From assembly GCF_020991085.1 (NCBI RefSeq), contig NZ_CP087719.1, positions 5,211,001 through 5,275,000 of the forward strand: 64,000 bases of DNA, written 5' to 3'. The notes under the pieces were generated by a model that was not told the DNA's origin, searched no databases, and saw nothing but the letters and a program-made list of their open reading frames with translations. The translations under genes and the position numbers were made by a program. Source of the stretch: Roseomonas sp. OT10. Its GTDB lineage: Bacteria; Pseudomonadota; Alphaproteobacteria; Acetobacterales; Acetobacteraceae. Below, in pieces: positions 17,695-25,727 of the stretch (position 1 is its first letter; each line of letters starts with the position of its first letter).

Positions 17695-18696
17695 TTACCC
17701 CTCTGGTGTGTCGTGAACGGGAACCGACTGGGCGAGCCAGCGCTCGGGGCGGAGCATGCCGTCCCCCAGCAGGCCGAGCCCGACCAGGCGTCCCCCCGCC
17801 ACCACGCGCACCAGCCCGCCATCGGGGTTGGCGTCGGATGGAACCCGACCCATGAACTCGACCAGGGAAAGCTCCTGGCCGAAGGAGAGTCGGGCAGCCT
17901 CCGCCTCGGTCACGGCCAGAGCCGGGATGTCGGCCAGCGCGGTCATGACGGGCAGCAGGAGGTCCGGGGAAGGGGGCGGGGCATCGCCCGTCGCGGCCAG
18001 GCTGTCAAGCGAAACCGCATGCGACTCGTGGAAGGGTCCGACCCGCAGCCGGCGCAGGGCGGCGATATGGCCCACCGTGCCGACCGCGCGCGCCAGGTCC
18101 CGGGCGAGGGAGCGCATGTAGACGCCCTTGCCGCTCTCCACCGCGAAGATGGCCGTATCCGCGTCCGGCCGCTCGATCAGCTCGAACCGGTCCACCCGGG
18201 CCGGGCGGGGCATCAGCACGGGGGCATGGCCCTCCCGCGCCAGGTCATAGGCGCGCTGGCCGTCCACCTTCAGGGCGGAATAGGCGGGGGGCACCTGCAT
18301 GATCTCGCCGCGGAAGGCGGGCAGGGCCTCGCGGATCGCGTCGTCGGTCGGGCGGGCGGCATCGGTCGCGGTCACCTGCCCGTCCGCGTCGTCCGTGTCC
18401 CGCGCCTCGCCGAAGCGCAGGGTGAAGCGGTAGGCCTTGGTGCCGTCCATCACATACGGGACGGTCTTGGTCGCCGCCCCGAAGGCGATCGGCAGCAGCC
18501 CGGTCGCCAGCGGGTCCAGCGTGCCGCCATGCCCCGCCTTCTGCGCCTGGAAGGCGCGCTTGACGCGGTTCACCACCTCCGTGCTGCCGATGCCCGAGGG
18601 CTTGTCGACGATCAGCCAGCCGTCCAGCGGCCGGCCCTTGGGCCGGCGATGCTGGAAGCGGCCGCGCGGGGGGCCGCCCCGGGGTTCTCCTGCCAT
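17695..18696 (-). CDS. truB: tRNA pseudouridine(55) synthase TruB
   Basis: This 333-residue enzyme makes pseudouridine at position 55 of tRNA. The catalytic motif [15 protein letters not shown] places the nucleophilic aspartate at D61. It also has KAYRF, a [13 protein letters not shown] segment and the [14 protein letters not shown] region, followed by a C-terminal PUA-like part. The first 25 residues are a basic, low-complexity extension. The ATG at 18696 begins the first plausible start; longer open frame upstream lacks family similarity. It is transcribed with rpsO. Confidence 0.97.
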   Translation of the reverse strand: MAGEPRGGPPRGRFQHRRPKGRPLDGWLIVDKPSGIGSTEVVNRVKRAFQAQKAGHGGTLDPLATGLLPIAFGAATKTVPYVMDGTKAYRFTLRFGEARDTDDADGQVTATDAARPTDDAIREALPAFRGEIMQVPPAYSALKVDGQRAYDLAREGHAPVLMPRPARVDRFELIERPDADTAIFAVESGKGVYMRSLARDLARAVGTVGHIAALRRLRVGPFHESHAVSLDSLAATGDAPPPSPDLLLPVMTALADIPALAVTEAEAARLSFGQELSLVEFMGRVPSDANPDGGLVRVVAGGRLVGLGLLGDGMLRPERWLAQSVPVHDTPEG

Positions 18697-18957
18697 GTTC
18701 TCTGCGTTGCTCCTCGCGTGCCGGCGCGCCCTATCACGGACGGCGGGTGCGGGGAGAGGGGGTGCGACGCAGGGGAGGGTCGAGAGGGGGGAGGGCGTGC
18801 CCGGCCCGGTCTGCCTCCCCGCACGCCATCCGGGCGGGCGAAGCGGCAGGATGCCGCCGCCGGGAGCGTCCCGGCCGCCGCTTTCACGGGGAAGCTTCCG
18901 GCCCCGCGCTTGCATCCTCCCCGGCCCGGGCCAAGGATCGGCCGACCTTGCGGGGCG
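18697..18957. other. Divergent intergenic region between truB and a nucleoside hydrolase gene
   Basis: This 261-bp GC-rich spacer must hold promoters for both directions. No confident -35/-10 pair, operator dyad or RNA gene could be picked out. The ribosome site of the plus-strand gene (gcgggg) is weak. Confidence 0.5.
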
Positions 18958-19914
18958 ATGCGCTTGAAGATTCTCCTCGACTGCGATCCGGGCCACGATG
19001 ATGCCGTCGCCCTGCTCTACGCGGCCTGCCATCTCGACCTCGTGGCGATGACGACCGTCTACGGCAACCAGACGCTGGACCACGTCACGCGCAACGCGCT
19101 CGGCCTGTGCCGCTTGGCGCAACTCGACATCCCCGTGGCGCGCGGGGCCGCGAAGCCGCTGCTGGCGCCGGCCATGGATGGCGGCACGGTGCATGGCAAG
19201 ACGGGGCTGGACGGCGCCGAGCTGCCGGAGCCGGACCGCGACGTGGTCGAGGAGACGGCGGCGGAGCTGATCATCCGCCTGGCCCGCGAGCATCGCGGCG
19301 AGCTGGTGGTGGCCGCGACGGGCAGCATGACCAACCTCGCCCTGGCCCTGCTGATGGAGCCGCGGCTGCGCGAGTGGCTGAAGGGCATCAGCATCATGGG
19401 GGGCACCACCGGCATCGGGAACGTGACCGCCGTCGCCGAGTTCAACATCTACTGCGACCCGGAGGCGGCCGACATCGTCTTCCGCAGCGGCGTCCCGCTC
19501 TGGATGGTCGGGCTGGACGTGACGCGGCGGGTCGGCGTGGATGCCGCCGGCATCGCCTCGCTGCGCCAGGGCGGCCGCCTGGCCAAGACCATGGCCGACC
19601 TGCTGGACTTCTTCCTGGCCTCGCTGAAGCGGGTGCACGGGCTGAGCACGGCGTCGCTGCACGATCCCTGCGCGCTGGTGCCCTTCATCGACCCGTCGCT
19701 GATGACCTACCGCCACACGCATGTGGCGGTGGATCTGGCCTCGCCGCTCACGCGTGGCATGACGGTCTGCGACCTGCGCCACCTGGGCCAGGGCGTGGGC
19801 GGGCACTTCCGTCTTCAGCAGCCGCCGAACGTGTGGCTGGCGCGCGATCCGGCGCCCGGGCTGGTGCCGCATATCCTGGACGCGATCCGACGGGTGGACG
19901 CGCGGCTGCGCTGA
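18958..19914 (+). CDS. Inosine-uridine preferring nucleoside hydrolase (first of a pair)
   Basis: This 318-residue enzyme splits the N-glycosidic bond of ribonucleosides to base plus ribose. The calcium-binding N-terminal motif is DCDPGHDD (D8, D10, D14, D15). Other family elements are VYGNQTLDHVTRNA, the ATGSMTNLA loop, the MGGTT segment, the EFNIYCDPEAA region and the active-site LHDPCA. No signal peptide is present, so it is cytoplasmic. A second hydrolase and an ABC importer follow in the same direction, so it probably processes nucleosides brought in by that importer. RihA, RihB or RihC specificity is not assignable. Confidence 0.95.
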   Translation: MRLKILLDCDPGHDDAVALLYAACHLDLVAMTTVYGNQTLDHVTRNALGLCRLAQLDIPVARGAAKPLLAPAMDGGTVHGKTGLDGAELPEPDRDVVEETAAELIIRLAREHRGELVVAATGSMTNLALALLMEPRLREWLKGISIMGGTTGIGNVTAVAEFNIYCDPEAADIVFRSGVPLWMVGLDVTRRVGVDAAGIASLRQGGRLAKTMADLLDFFLASLKRVHGLSTASLHDPCALVPFIDPSLMTYRHTHVAVDLASPLTRGMTVCDLRHLGQGVGGHFRLQQPPNVWLARDPAPGLVPHILDAIRRVDARLR

Positions 19915-19949
19915 CGCGATCCTCCTTCCCCGAACCTGGAGCAAGACCC

Positions 19950-20906
19950 ATGGCACGGCGCAAGCTGATCCTCGACGTGGACACCGGCACCGACGACGCG
20001 GTGGCCATCATGTGCGCGGCGCTGCACCCCGACCTGGAGCTGGTGGGCATCACCACCGTCAACGGCAACACCACCGTCGACCACTGCACCGACAACTCGC
20101 TGCGTGTGCTGGACTTCATCGGCCGCGGCGACATCCCCGTGCACCAGGGCCTGTCGCGCCCGGTCATCCGCCTCGACTTCCCGATCCCGCGCGCGATCAA
20201 GAAGGACACGGGCGTGCACGGCAAGGAGCTGGACGTGCCGCCCGCCACCAGCCGCAAGCAGGAGCAGGGGGCGGTCGAGTACCTGATCGAGACCTACCGC
20301 GCCGCGACCGACCCGATCACCCTGGTGCCCACCGGGCCGCTGAGCAACATCGCCGCCGCCATCGCCGCCGACCCGAAATTCGTGGAGCGCGTGCCCGAGG
20401 TGGTGCTGATGGGCGGCGCGCACCACCACGGCAACGTCACCCCCTCGGCCGAGATGAACATCTGGGCCGATCCGGAGGCCTCGGCGGCCGTCTTCTCCGC
20501 GGGCTTCCGCAAGCTGGTCTGCGTGCCGCTGGACGCCACGCACGAGGCGCTGGTGTCGCGCCAGGTCTGCGACCGGCTCAAGGCGCTGGGCACCCCCGCC
20601 GGCATCGCGGCGGAGCGCTTCATCGGCCGCCGCATCGGCGCCTACGACGCCAACCAGCCGATGAAGGAGCAGGGCGCGGCCCCCGTCCACGACGCGCTCT
20701 GCGTGAACTACCTCGTCGATCCCTCCGTGATCGAGACGGAGTTCCTGCACGTCGCCGTCGAGATGCAGGGGGCGCTGACCGTCGGGCGGACCGTGGTGGA
20801 CACCAACCGCCGCGGCACGGGCGAGCCCAACTGCCATTTCGCCTTCCATGCGGACCGGCAGAAGTTCTGCGACTTCCTCCTCGAGACCCTGGCCCGCACG
20901 GCCTGA
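19950..20906 (+). CDS. Nucleoside hydrolase (second of a pair)
   Basis: This is a second 318-residue family member, clearly diverged from the first. It carries DVDTGTDDA, TVNGNTTVDHCTDN, PTGPLSNIA, LMGGAHHHGN, the EMNIWADPEA segment and the active-site PVHDALCVNY. The HHHGN and VHDALC context resembles RihA/RihC-type pyrimidine or broad-specificity hydrolases. It starts 35 bp after the first hydrolase and ends 12 bp before the ABC receptor gene. Two hydrolases of different lineage suggest that purine and pyrimidine nucleosides are both degraded. Confidence 0.95.
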   Translation: MARRKLILDVDTGTDDAVAIMCAALHPDLELVGITTVNGNTTVDHCTDNSLRVLDFIGRGDIPVHQGLSRPVIRLDFPIPRAIKKDTGVHGKELDVPPATSRKQEQGAVEYLIETYRAATDPITLVPTGPLSNIAAAIAADPKFVERVPEVVLMGGAHHHGNVTPSAEMNIWADPEASAAVFSAGFRKLVCVPLDATHEALVSRQVCDRLKALGTPAGIAAERFIGRRIGAYDANQPMKEQGAAPVHDALCVNYLVDPSVIETEFLHVAVEMQGALTVGRTVVDTNRRGTGEPNCHFAFHADRQKFCDFLLETLARTA

Positions 20907-20918
20907 AAGGACCGGACG

Positions 20919-22265
20919 ATGTCCCTCCGACACCTTCCCCGACGCCTGTCCCCGGGTCTTCCCGCCCTCGCCCTGCTCGCCGGGCTGGGGGCCGGCCTGA
21001 CCGCCGCGCCGGACGCGCGGGCGCAGGGCAGCGCGCAATGTCCCGGCGGCCCCGTGACGCTGACCGTCCTGAAGCCGCAGAACAACCCCCTTTTCCCGAA
21101 CCAGATCGCCGCCTACGAGGCGGCCAACCCCTGCGTGGAGTTCGAAGTGTCGGAGGTCCCCTTCGGCCAGCTCGCCGACAAGATCAGCGTCCTCGCCGCC
21201 TCCGGCTCGCCGCCCGACATCCTGGTCTATGACGGGCCGAACACGCAGAGCTACGCGCTGGCCGGCATCCTGGAGCCGCTGGACGCCTACATCACGCCGG
21301 AGATCAAGGCGGACATCCTGCCGGCTTCGCTGACCGAGCACAGCTTCAACGGCCGCATCTATTCGCCCGGGTTGCAGCAGACGACGCTGGCATTGTTCTA
21401 CAATCGCAACGCCCTTCGCGCCGCCGGGATCACGGAAGACCCGCCGCGCGAGCTGTCGCGCGCCTGGAGCTGGGACCAGGCGCTGGAGGCCTTCAAGAAG
21501 TGCCAGCAGGGCGAGGGCGACAACGTCTCCGTCTGGGGCCTGGCGCCCAGCCGCTTCGGCACCGGCCAGCCCGGCTTCGTCTACCGCGACATGCTGTTCC
21601 TGCGCACCTTCGGCGACCCGAACGCGCCGAAGGAAAGCTCCGCCTACCGCACCTACTGGGGCATCTCGCCCGACGGCAAGACGGCGCAGGGCTGGCTGAA
21701 CACGCCGGAAGCGGTGCAGGGCGCGAAGTTCTTCCAGGATCTGTTCAACGTGGCGAAGGTCACGCCGCGCACGGGCATCCCGACCGCCTTCCAGGACGGC
21801 AAGGCCTGCTTCACCATCGACACCTCCTACTTCGTCGCCGGGCTGCGCCGGCCCGATCTCGGCTTCGAATGGGGCGTCACGCCGATGCCCTACGCGCGCA
21901 GCCCGATCGTGCACACCGGCAGCCTGACGCTGGGCGTCACCGCCCGGTCGGCCCACAAGGAGGCGGCGGTGCGTGCCGTGATGGCCTTCAGCACCGGCCA
22001 GTTCGCCCTGGACTATGCGCGCAGCAGCGGCATCCTGCCGGTGATGCAGTCCATCGTGCCGCAGGTGCCGGCGCTGTCGGAATACCCGCTCGACATCTTC
22101 ATGCAGGAGCTGCGGGAGTGGGGACAGCCGCGCCCGCCCAGCCCGCGCTTCGCCCAGTACGACAAGCTCGTCAGCGACGCGCTGCGCGACATCGCCTTCG
22201 GCGCCGACCCGAAGACCCGGCTGGATGCCGCGGTGCGCTCGCTGCAGCCCCTCCTGGCGCGATGA
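20919..22265 (+). CDS. ABC transporter substrate-binding protein (family 1, sugar type)
   Basis: This 448-residue periplasmic receptor has a signal peptide of about 35 residues (hydrophobic ALALLAGLGAGLTAAP, then ARAQG). The mature protein has the family 1 layout, with PPDILVYDGPN near residue 100, YNRNALRAAGI and a late DTSYFVAG segment. Family members usually bind oligosaccharides or glycerol-3-phosphate. Its place after two nucleoside hydrolases suggests a nucleoside or ribosyl ligand here. A good AAAGGA ribosome site precedes the ATG. Its stop overlaps the first permease gene. Confidence 0.93.
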   Translation: MSLRHLPRRLSPGLPALALLAGLGAGLTAAPDARAQGSAQCPGGPVTLTVLKPQNNPLFPNQIAAYEAANPCVEFEVSEVPFGQLADKISVLAASGSPPDILVYDGPNTQSYALAGILEPLDAYITPEIKADILPASLTEHSFNGRIYSPGLQQTTLALFYNRNALRAAGITEDPPRELSRAWSWDQALEAFKKCQQGEGDNVSVWGLAPSRFGTGQPGFVYRDMLFLRTFGDPNAPKESSAYRTYWGISPDGKTAQGWLNTPEAVQGAKFFQDLFNVAKVTPRTGIPTAFQDGKACFTIDTSYFVAGLRRPDLGFEWGVTPMPYARSPIVHTGSLTLGVTARSAHKEAAVRAVMAFSTGQFALDYARSSGILPVMQSIVPQVPALSEYPLDIFMQELREWGQPRPPSPRFAQYDKLVSDALRDIAFGADPKTRLDAAVRSLQPLLAR

Positions 22266-23161
22266 GCAGGGCTGCCCGGACGGTTGCCTCCTCCATCTCC
22301 TACTGGGCGACCGTCCTCGCCTTCATCGGCCCCTTCCTGGTGCTGCTGCTGGTCTTCCAGTACTGGCCGGTGCTCCAGATGGTGCGGGACAGCTTCTATG
22401 ACTTCTCGCTGCTGAACCCGACCGTCCGCAGCTTCGTCGGCCTGGACAACTTCGCCTATGTCCTGACCGACCCGGACCGGATCCAGGCCTTCCTGGTCAC
22501 CTTCGCCCTGGCCATCGGCACGGTCTGCACCGTCGTGCCGCTGTCCTTCCTGCTGGCCGTCTACCTGAACGGGGCGCTGCCGGCGCGCGGGATCATCCGC
22601 ACCATCATCTTCCTGCCGGTGGTGACCTCCGTGGTGGTCATCGCCACCATGTGGACCTTCCTGCTCGACGCCAACAACGGGCTGGTGAACAGCGCGCTCT
22701 CCAGCCTGGGCCTGCCGCGCGGCCTGTTCCTGACGGACAAGCACCAGGCGCTGCCCTCCATCGTGCTGATGACGCTGTGGCAGCAGACGGGCTTCGCCAC
22801 GGTGCTCTACCTCTCGGGCCTCCAGGGCATCCCGCAGGAGCTGGAGCATGCGGCCGCCGTGGACGGGGCCGGCCCGCTGCAGAAGCTGTGGCACGTCACC
22901 CTGCCGCTGCTGGCGCGCACCACCGTCTTCGTGGTGGTCATCATGACCATCTTCTCGCTGCAGGCCTTCGCCCCGCCGCTGATCATGACCGGGGGCGGCC
23001 CGGAGGGGATGACCAACTTCGTCGCCTACGACATCTACCAGCTCGCCTTCCAGCTCCAGCTTCCCGGCGTCGCCTCCGCCGTGTCGGTGGTGTTCATGCT
23101 GATCGTGCTCGCCATCAGCCTGGTGCAGATGCACCTGCTGCGCGCCCGCTGGAACTACTGA
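22262..23161 (+). CDS. ABC transporter permease (MalF/UgpA type)
   Basis: This 299-residue inner-membrane protein has six predicted helices. The cytoplasmic EAA loop that contacts the ATPase is EHAAAVDGAGPLQKLWHVTLP near residue 198. The N-terminus is short, as in UgpA rather than MalF. It overlaps the receptor gene by ATGA and is followed after one base by the second permease. Confidence 0.94.
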   Translation: MSRAARTVASSISYWATVLAFIGPFLVLLLVFQYWPVLQMVRDSFYDFSLLNPTVRSFVGLDNFAYVLTDPDRIQAFLVTFALAIGTVCTVVPLSFLLAVYLNGALPARGIIRTIIFLPVVTSVVVIATMWTFLLDANNGLVNSALSSLGLPRGLFLTDKHQALPSIVLMTLWQQTGFATVLYLSGLQGIPQELEHAAAVDGAGPLQKLWHVTLPLLARTTVFVVVIMTIFSLQAFAPPLIMTGGGPEGMTNFVAYDIYQLAFQLQLPGVASAVSVVFMLIVLAISLVQMHLLRARWNY

Positions 23162-23162
23162 G

Positions 23163-24005
23163 ATGCTGCGCCATCCCGTGAGGCTGCTGCTCGGCCTGCT
23201 GGTGCTGGCGGCGGTCGTCGTCTTCTTCCTCGGCCCCTACGCCTGGATCGTCGCCTCCTCCTTCAAGCCGCAGGACGCGATCTTCCGCGACCTGCGGCCG
23301 CTCTCCTGGGCGACCTTCTGGCCGCAATCCCCCACCCTCGACAACTTCATCCACCTCTTCACCAACCGCGGCATGGGCCGCGCCCTGCTGAACTCCGCCA
23401 TCATCTCCGCCTGCCAGGTGGCCTTCACGCTGATCCTGTGCTCGCTCGCCGCCTACGGCCTCACGCGCATCCGCTTCCGCGGCGCCAACCTGGTCTTCAC
23501 CCTGGTGCTGATGACTTTCCTCCTGCCGATCGAGAGCCTGATGGTGCCGCTCTACATGACGGTCAGCGGGCTGCGGCTGCAGGACACGCTGCCCGGCGCC
23601 TTCATCCCCTGGATCGCCAGCCCCTTCGGCCTGTTCCTGCTGCGCCAGCACTTCGAGGAGCTGCCGCGCGAGCTGGACGAGGCCGCCCGCATCGACGGCG
23701 CGGGGCATTTCCGCATCTTCTGGAGCATCGTGCTGCCCAATGTCCGGGTGGCGCTGGTGACGCTGGCGCTGGTCACCTTCCTCTTCTCCTGGAACGCCTT
23801 CCTCTGGCCGCTGGTGATCCTCTCCTCGCCGCGCAACATCGTGGTGCAGCTCGCCATCGCCCAGTCCGTCGCGCCGGGCCAGTTGCCGAACTGGGGCGAG
23901 ACCTTCGCCGGCGCGACCATCGCCACCGTGCCGCTGATCCTCCTCTTCCTGTTCCTGCAACGCTTCTTCGTCCGCGGCGTGGCGATGAGCGGGGTGAAGG
24001 GATAG
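23163..24005 (+). CDS. ABC transporter permease (MalG/UgpE type)
   Basis: This 280-residue inner-membrane protein has six helices and the partner EAA loop ELDEAARIDGAGHFRIFWSIV near residue 172. It completes the membrane channel with the preceding permease. The operon ends here: no ATP-binding subunit follows and the next gene is a MarR regulator. The importer must therefore use an ATPase encoded elsewhere, as is known for shared MsmK/UgpC-type subunits. Confidence 0.94.
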   Translation: MLRHPVRLLLGLLVLAAVVVFFLGPYAWIVASSFKPQDAIFRDLRPLSWATFWPQSPTLDNFIHLFTNRGMGRALLNSAIISACQVAFTLILCSLAAYGLTRIRFRGANLVFTLVLMTFLLPIESLMVPLYMTVSGLRLQDTLPGAFIPWIASPFGLFLLRQHFEELPRELDEAARIDGAGHFRIFWSIVLPNVRVALVTLALVTFLFSWNAFLWPLVILSSPRNIVVQLAIAQSVAPGQLPNWGETFAGATIATVPLILLFLFLQRFFVRGVAMSGVKG

Positions 24006-24070
24006 CGGGCCGCGCGGCCCGGCGGGGCCGCCCCTCGCCATGCCCCGGCGGCGGCGATAGGCTGCGCGGC

Positions 24071-24544
24071 GTGTCCAGGCCGCAGCCCCTCGACGAGCTC
24101 TACGCCCTGCCGGGCCATCTGATCCGGCGGGTGCAGCAGATCAGCACCGCCCTCTTCGCGGAGGAGTGCGGGAGCTTCGACCTCACCTCCGTCCAGTACG
24201 CCGCGCTGGTGGCGATCCAGGCGGTGCCGGAGGTCGATGCCACCCGCCTCTCCGCCCTGATCGCCTTCGACCGCTCGACCCTGGGCGACGTGCTGGAGCG
24301 GCTGGAGACGAAGGGCTGGGTGGCGCGCGCCCCCAGCCGCCAGGACCGCCGCGTGAAGCGGCTCACCCTCACGCCGGAGGGCATGCGCGTGGTCCGGGAG
24401 GTGGAGCCGGGGATGCGCCGGGTGCAGGAGCGCCTGCTCGCCCCGCTCGCGCCGGAGGAGGGGGAGGCCCTGGTCCGCCTGCTGGCCCGCATCGCCGACG
24501 TGCACAACGACGTGCTGCCGGCCCCGCTCCGCGCCACCGGGTAG
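24071..24544 (+). CDS. MarR-family transcriptional regulator
   Basis: This 157-residue winged-helix regulator contains the wing and recognition region (ATRLSALIAFDRSTLGDVLERLETKGWV, then RQDRRVKRLTLTPEG). The frame is open far upstream into the permease gene, but the first fitting start is GTG 24071, giving VSRPQPLDELY. It lies 65 bp after the ABC permease and may be co-transcribed or independent. No dyad operator was found next to it. The ligand is unknown; many relatives respond to aromatic acids. Confidence 0.88.
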   Translation: MSRPQPLDELYALPGHLIRRVQQISTALFAEECGSFDLTSVQYAALVAIQAVPEVDATRLSALIAFDRSTLGDVLERLETKGWVARAPSRQDRRVKRLTLTPEGMRVVREVEPGMRRVQERLLAPLAPEEGEALVRLLARIADVHNDVLPAPLRATG

Positions 24545-24549
24545 CAGGC

Positions 24550-24583
24550 GGCGCCTGGCGCCTGGCGCCTGGCGCCTGGCGCC
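24550..24583. repeat. Short tandem repeat GGCGCCT
   Basis: Almost five head-to-tail copies of the 7-base unit GGCGCCT lie just after the MarR stop. Each unit contains the palindrome GGCGCC, so the array can form alternative hairpins and is prone to slippage. It sits between convergent genes. Confidence 0.9.
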
Positions 24584-24621
24584 GGCCGTCGGCCTGCGGC
24601 GGCCGGGGGCGCCCCCCGCCG

Positions 24622-25677
24622 CTACCCCGCCGTCTCCCCCTCGCGGCGCCGGCGGGACGGGGACCGGGGCACGGCGGCCGGCGCAGCGGCCGTCTGGAAG
24701 CGCACCCAGCCCGGCGCCTGGGCGCCCAGGTTGACCTCCCGCCACTTCGGGTGGCGCGGCGGGCGCAGCAGGGCCGGGAAGCGCTTGGTGAAGCTGTCGA
24801 CGAAGCGCATCACCTTGGCGTGGCGCTCCGAGCCCGGCTGCCAGGCATAGACCGCCATGATGGCCCCCACCGCCACCGTCTCCACCGGCGCGTCCTCGGC
24901 GACGAGGTTGGGATAGTCGCCCGCCCCGAGGCGCGAGGGCAGGTAGGTTTCCAGCAGCGCGGGCGTCATCGGCACGGACAGGAAGCGCAGCCCCGTCCCG
25001 GCCGGCAGGGCCGAGAACAGCCGCGCCGGCTTGCCCGCGACATAGACCAGCGCCGCGATCTCGCCGCTGCGCAGCTTCTGCACCGCCAGGTCCTGGGTGT
25101 CGTTCGTCACCCGGACGGGGATGCCCAGGCTCTCGAAGATCAGCGAGGCGGTCATGGCGGTGCCGCTGCCACGCACGTCCACGTTCACCGGCTTTCCGGC
25201 CAGGTCCTCGATGCGCTCGACCCCAGGGCCGGCGAGGAGGTGGACCTCCTCGTCATAGAGCTTGGCGATGTAGCGGATCAGGCCGTCGGCCCCGGGGAGC
25301 AGGCGCTCCCGCCGCACGAAGGCGAGGCTGTCCGACTGCACGATGCCGATGTCGATCCCGCGCAGATAGGCGATGTCGCCCAGGTTCTGCACCGAGCCCT
25401 TGCCCAGGATCGGCAGCACCCGGAGCCGGTCGCCCTCGTCGAGCACGGCGGCCAGGTCGGCGGCGATGCGGATATAGGTCCCGTCCACCCCGCCGGAGAC
25501 CACGCCCACCGTGCCCGCATTGGCACGGTTCACCGCCTCGGCCATCGAGCGCGGCGGCGCGGGGCGCGCGGCGGCCGGGGGCGGGGCCGCCGGTTGCGGC
25601 TGCGCCAGGGCCTGCCCGGCGGGCAGCAGGGCCGGGGCCAGCAGCAGGCCGCGGCGCGTGGCGCCGGATGTGGTCAT
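24622..25677 (-). CDS. TAXI-family TRAP transporter solute receptor
   Basis: This 351-residue exported receptor has a signal peptide (ALLPAGQALAQ) and a Pro/Ala-rich linker, then the TAXI fold with GGVDGTYIRIAADLAAVLDE near residue 62, GSVQNL, GIDIGIVQSDSL and VDVRGSGTAMTA. TAXI receptors feed TRAP permeases with dicarboxylates such as glutamate. No fused or separate TRAP permease gene is close by, so it is an orphan receptor here. The start has a clear GGAGGGAA ribosome site. It may share a transcript with the upstream anchored protein at 25728. Confidence 0.9.
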   Translation of the reverse strand: MTTSGATRRGLLLAPALLPAGQALAQPQPAAPPPAAARPAPPRSMAEAVNRANAGTVGVVSGGVDGTYIRIAADLAAVLDEGDRLRVLPILGKGSVQNLGDIAYLRGIDIGIVQSDSLAFVRRERLLPGADGLIRYIAKLYDEEVHLLAGPGVERIEDLAGKPVNVDVRGSGTAMTASLIFESLGIPVRVTNDTQDLAVQKLRSGEIAALVYVAGKPARLFSALPAGTGLRFLSVPMTPALLETYLPSRLGAGDYPNLVAEDAPVETVAVGAIMAVYAWQPGSERHAKVMRFVDSFTKRFPALLRPPRHPKWREVNLGAQAPGWVRFQTAAAPAAVPRSPSRRRREGETAG

Positions 25678-25727
25678 GGGCCTTTCCCTCCCTTGGTTCC
25701 GTTCCCCCCTGGCGGCGGGCGGGCCGG

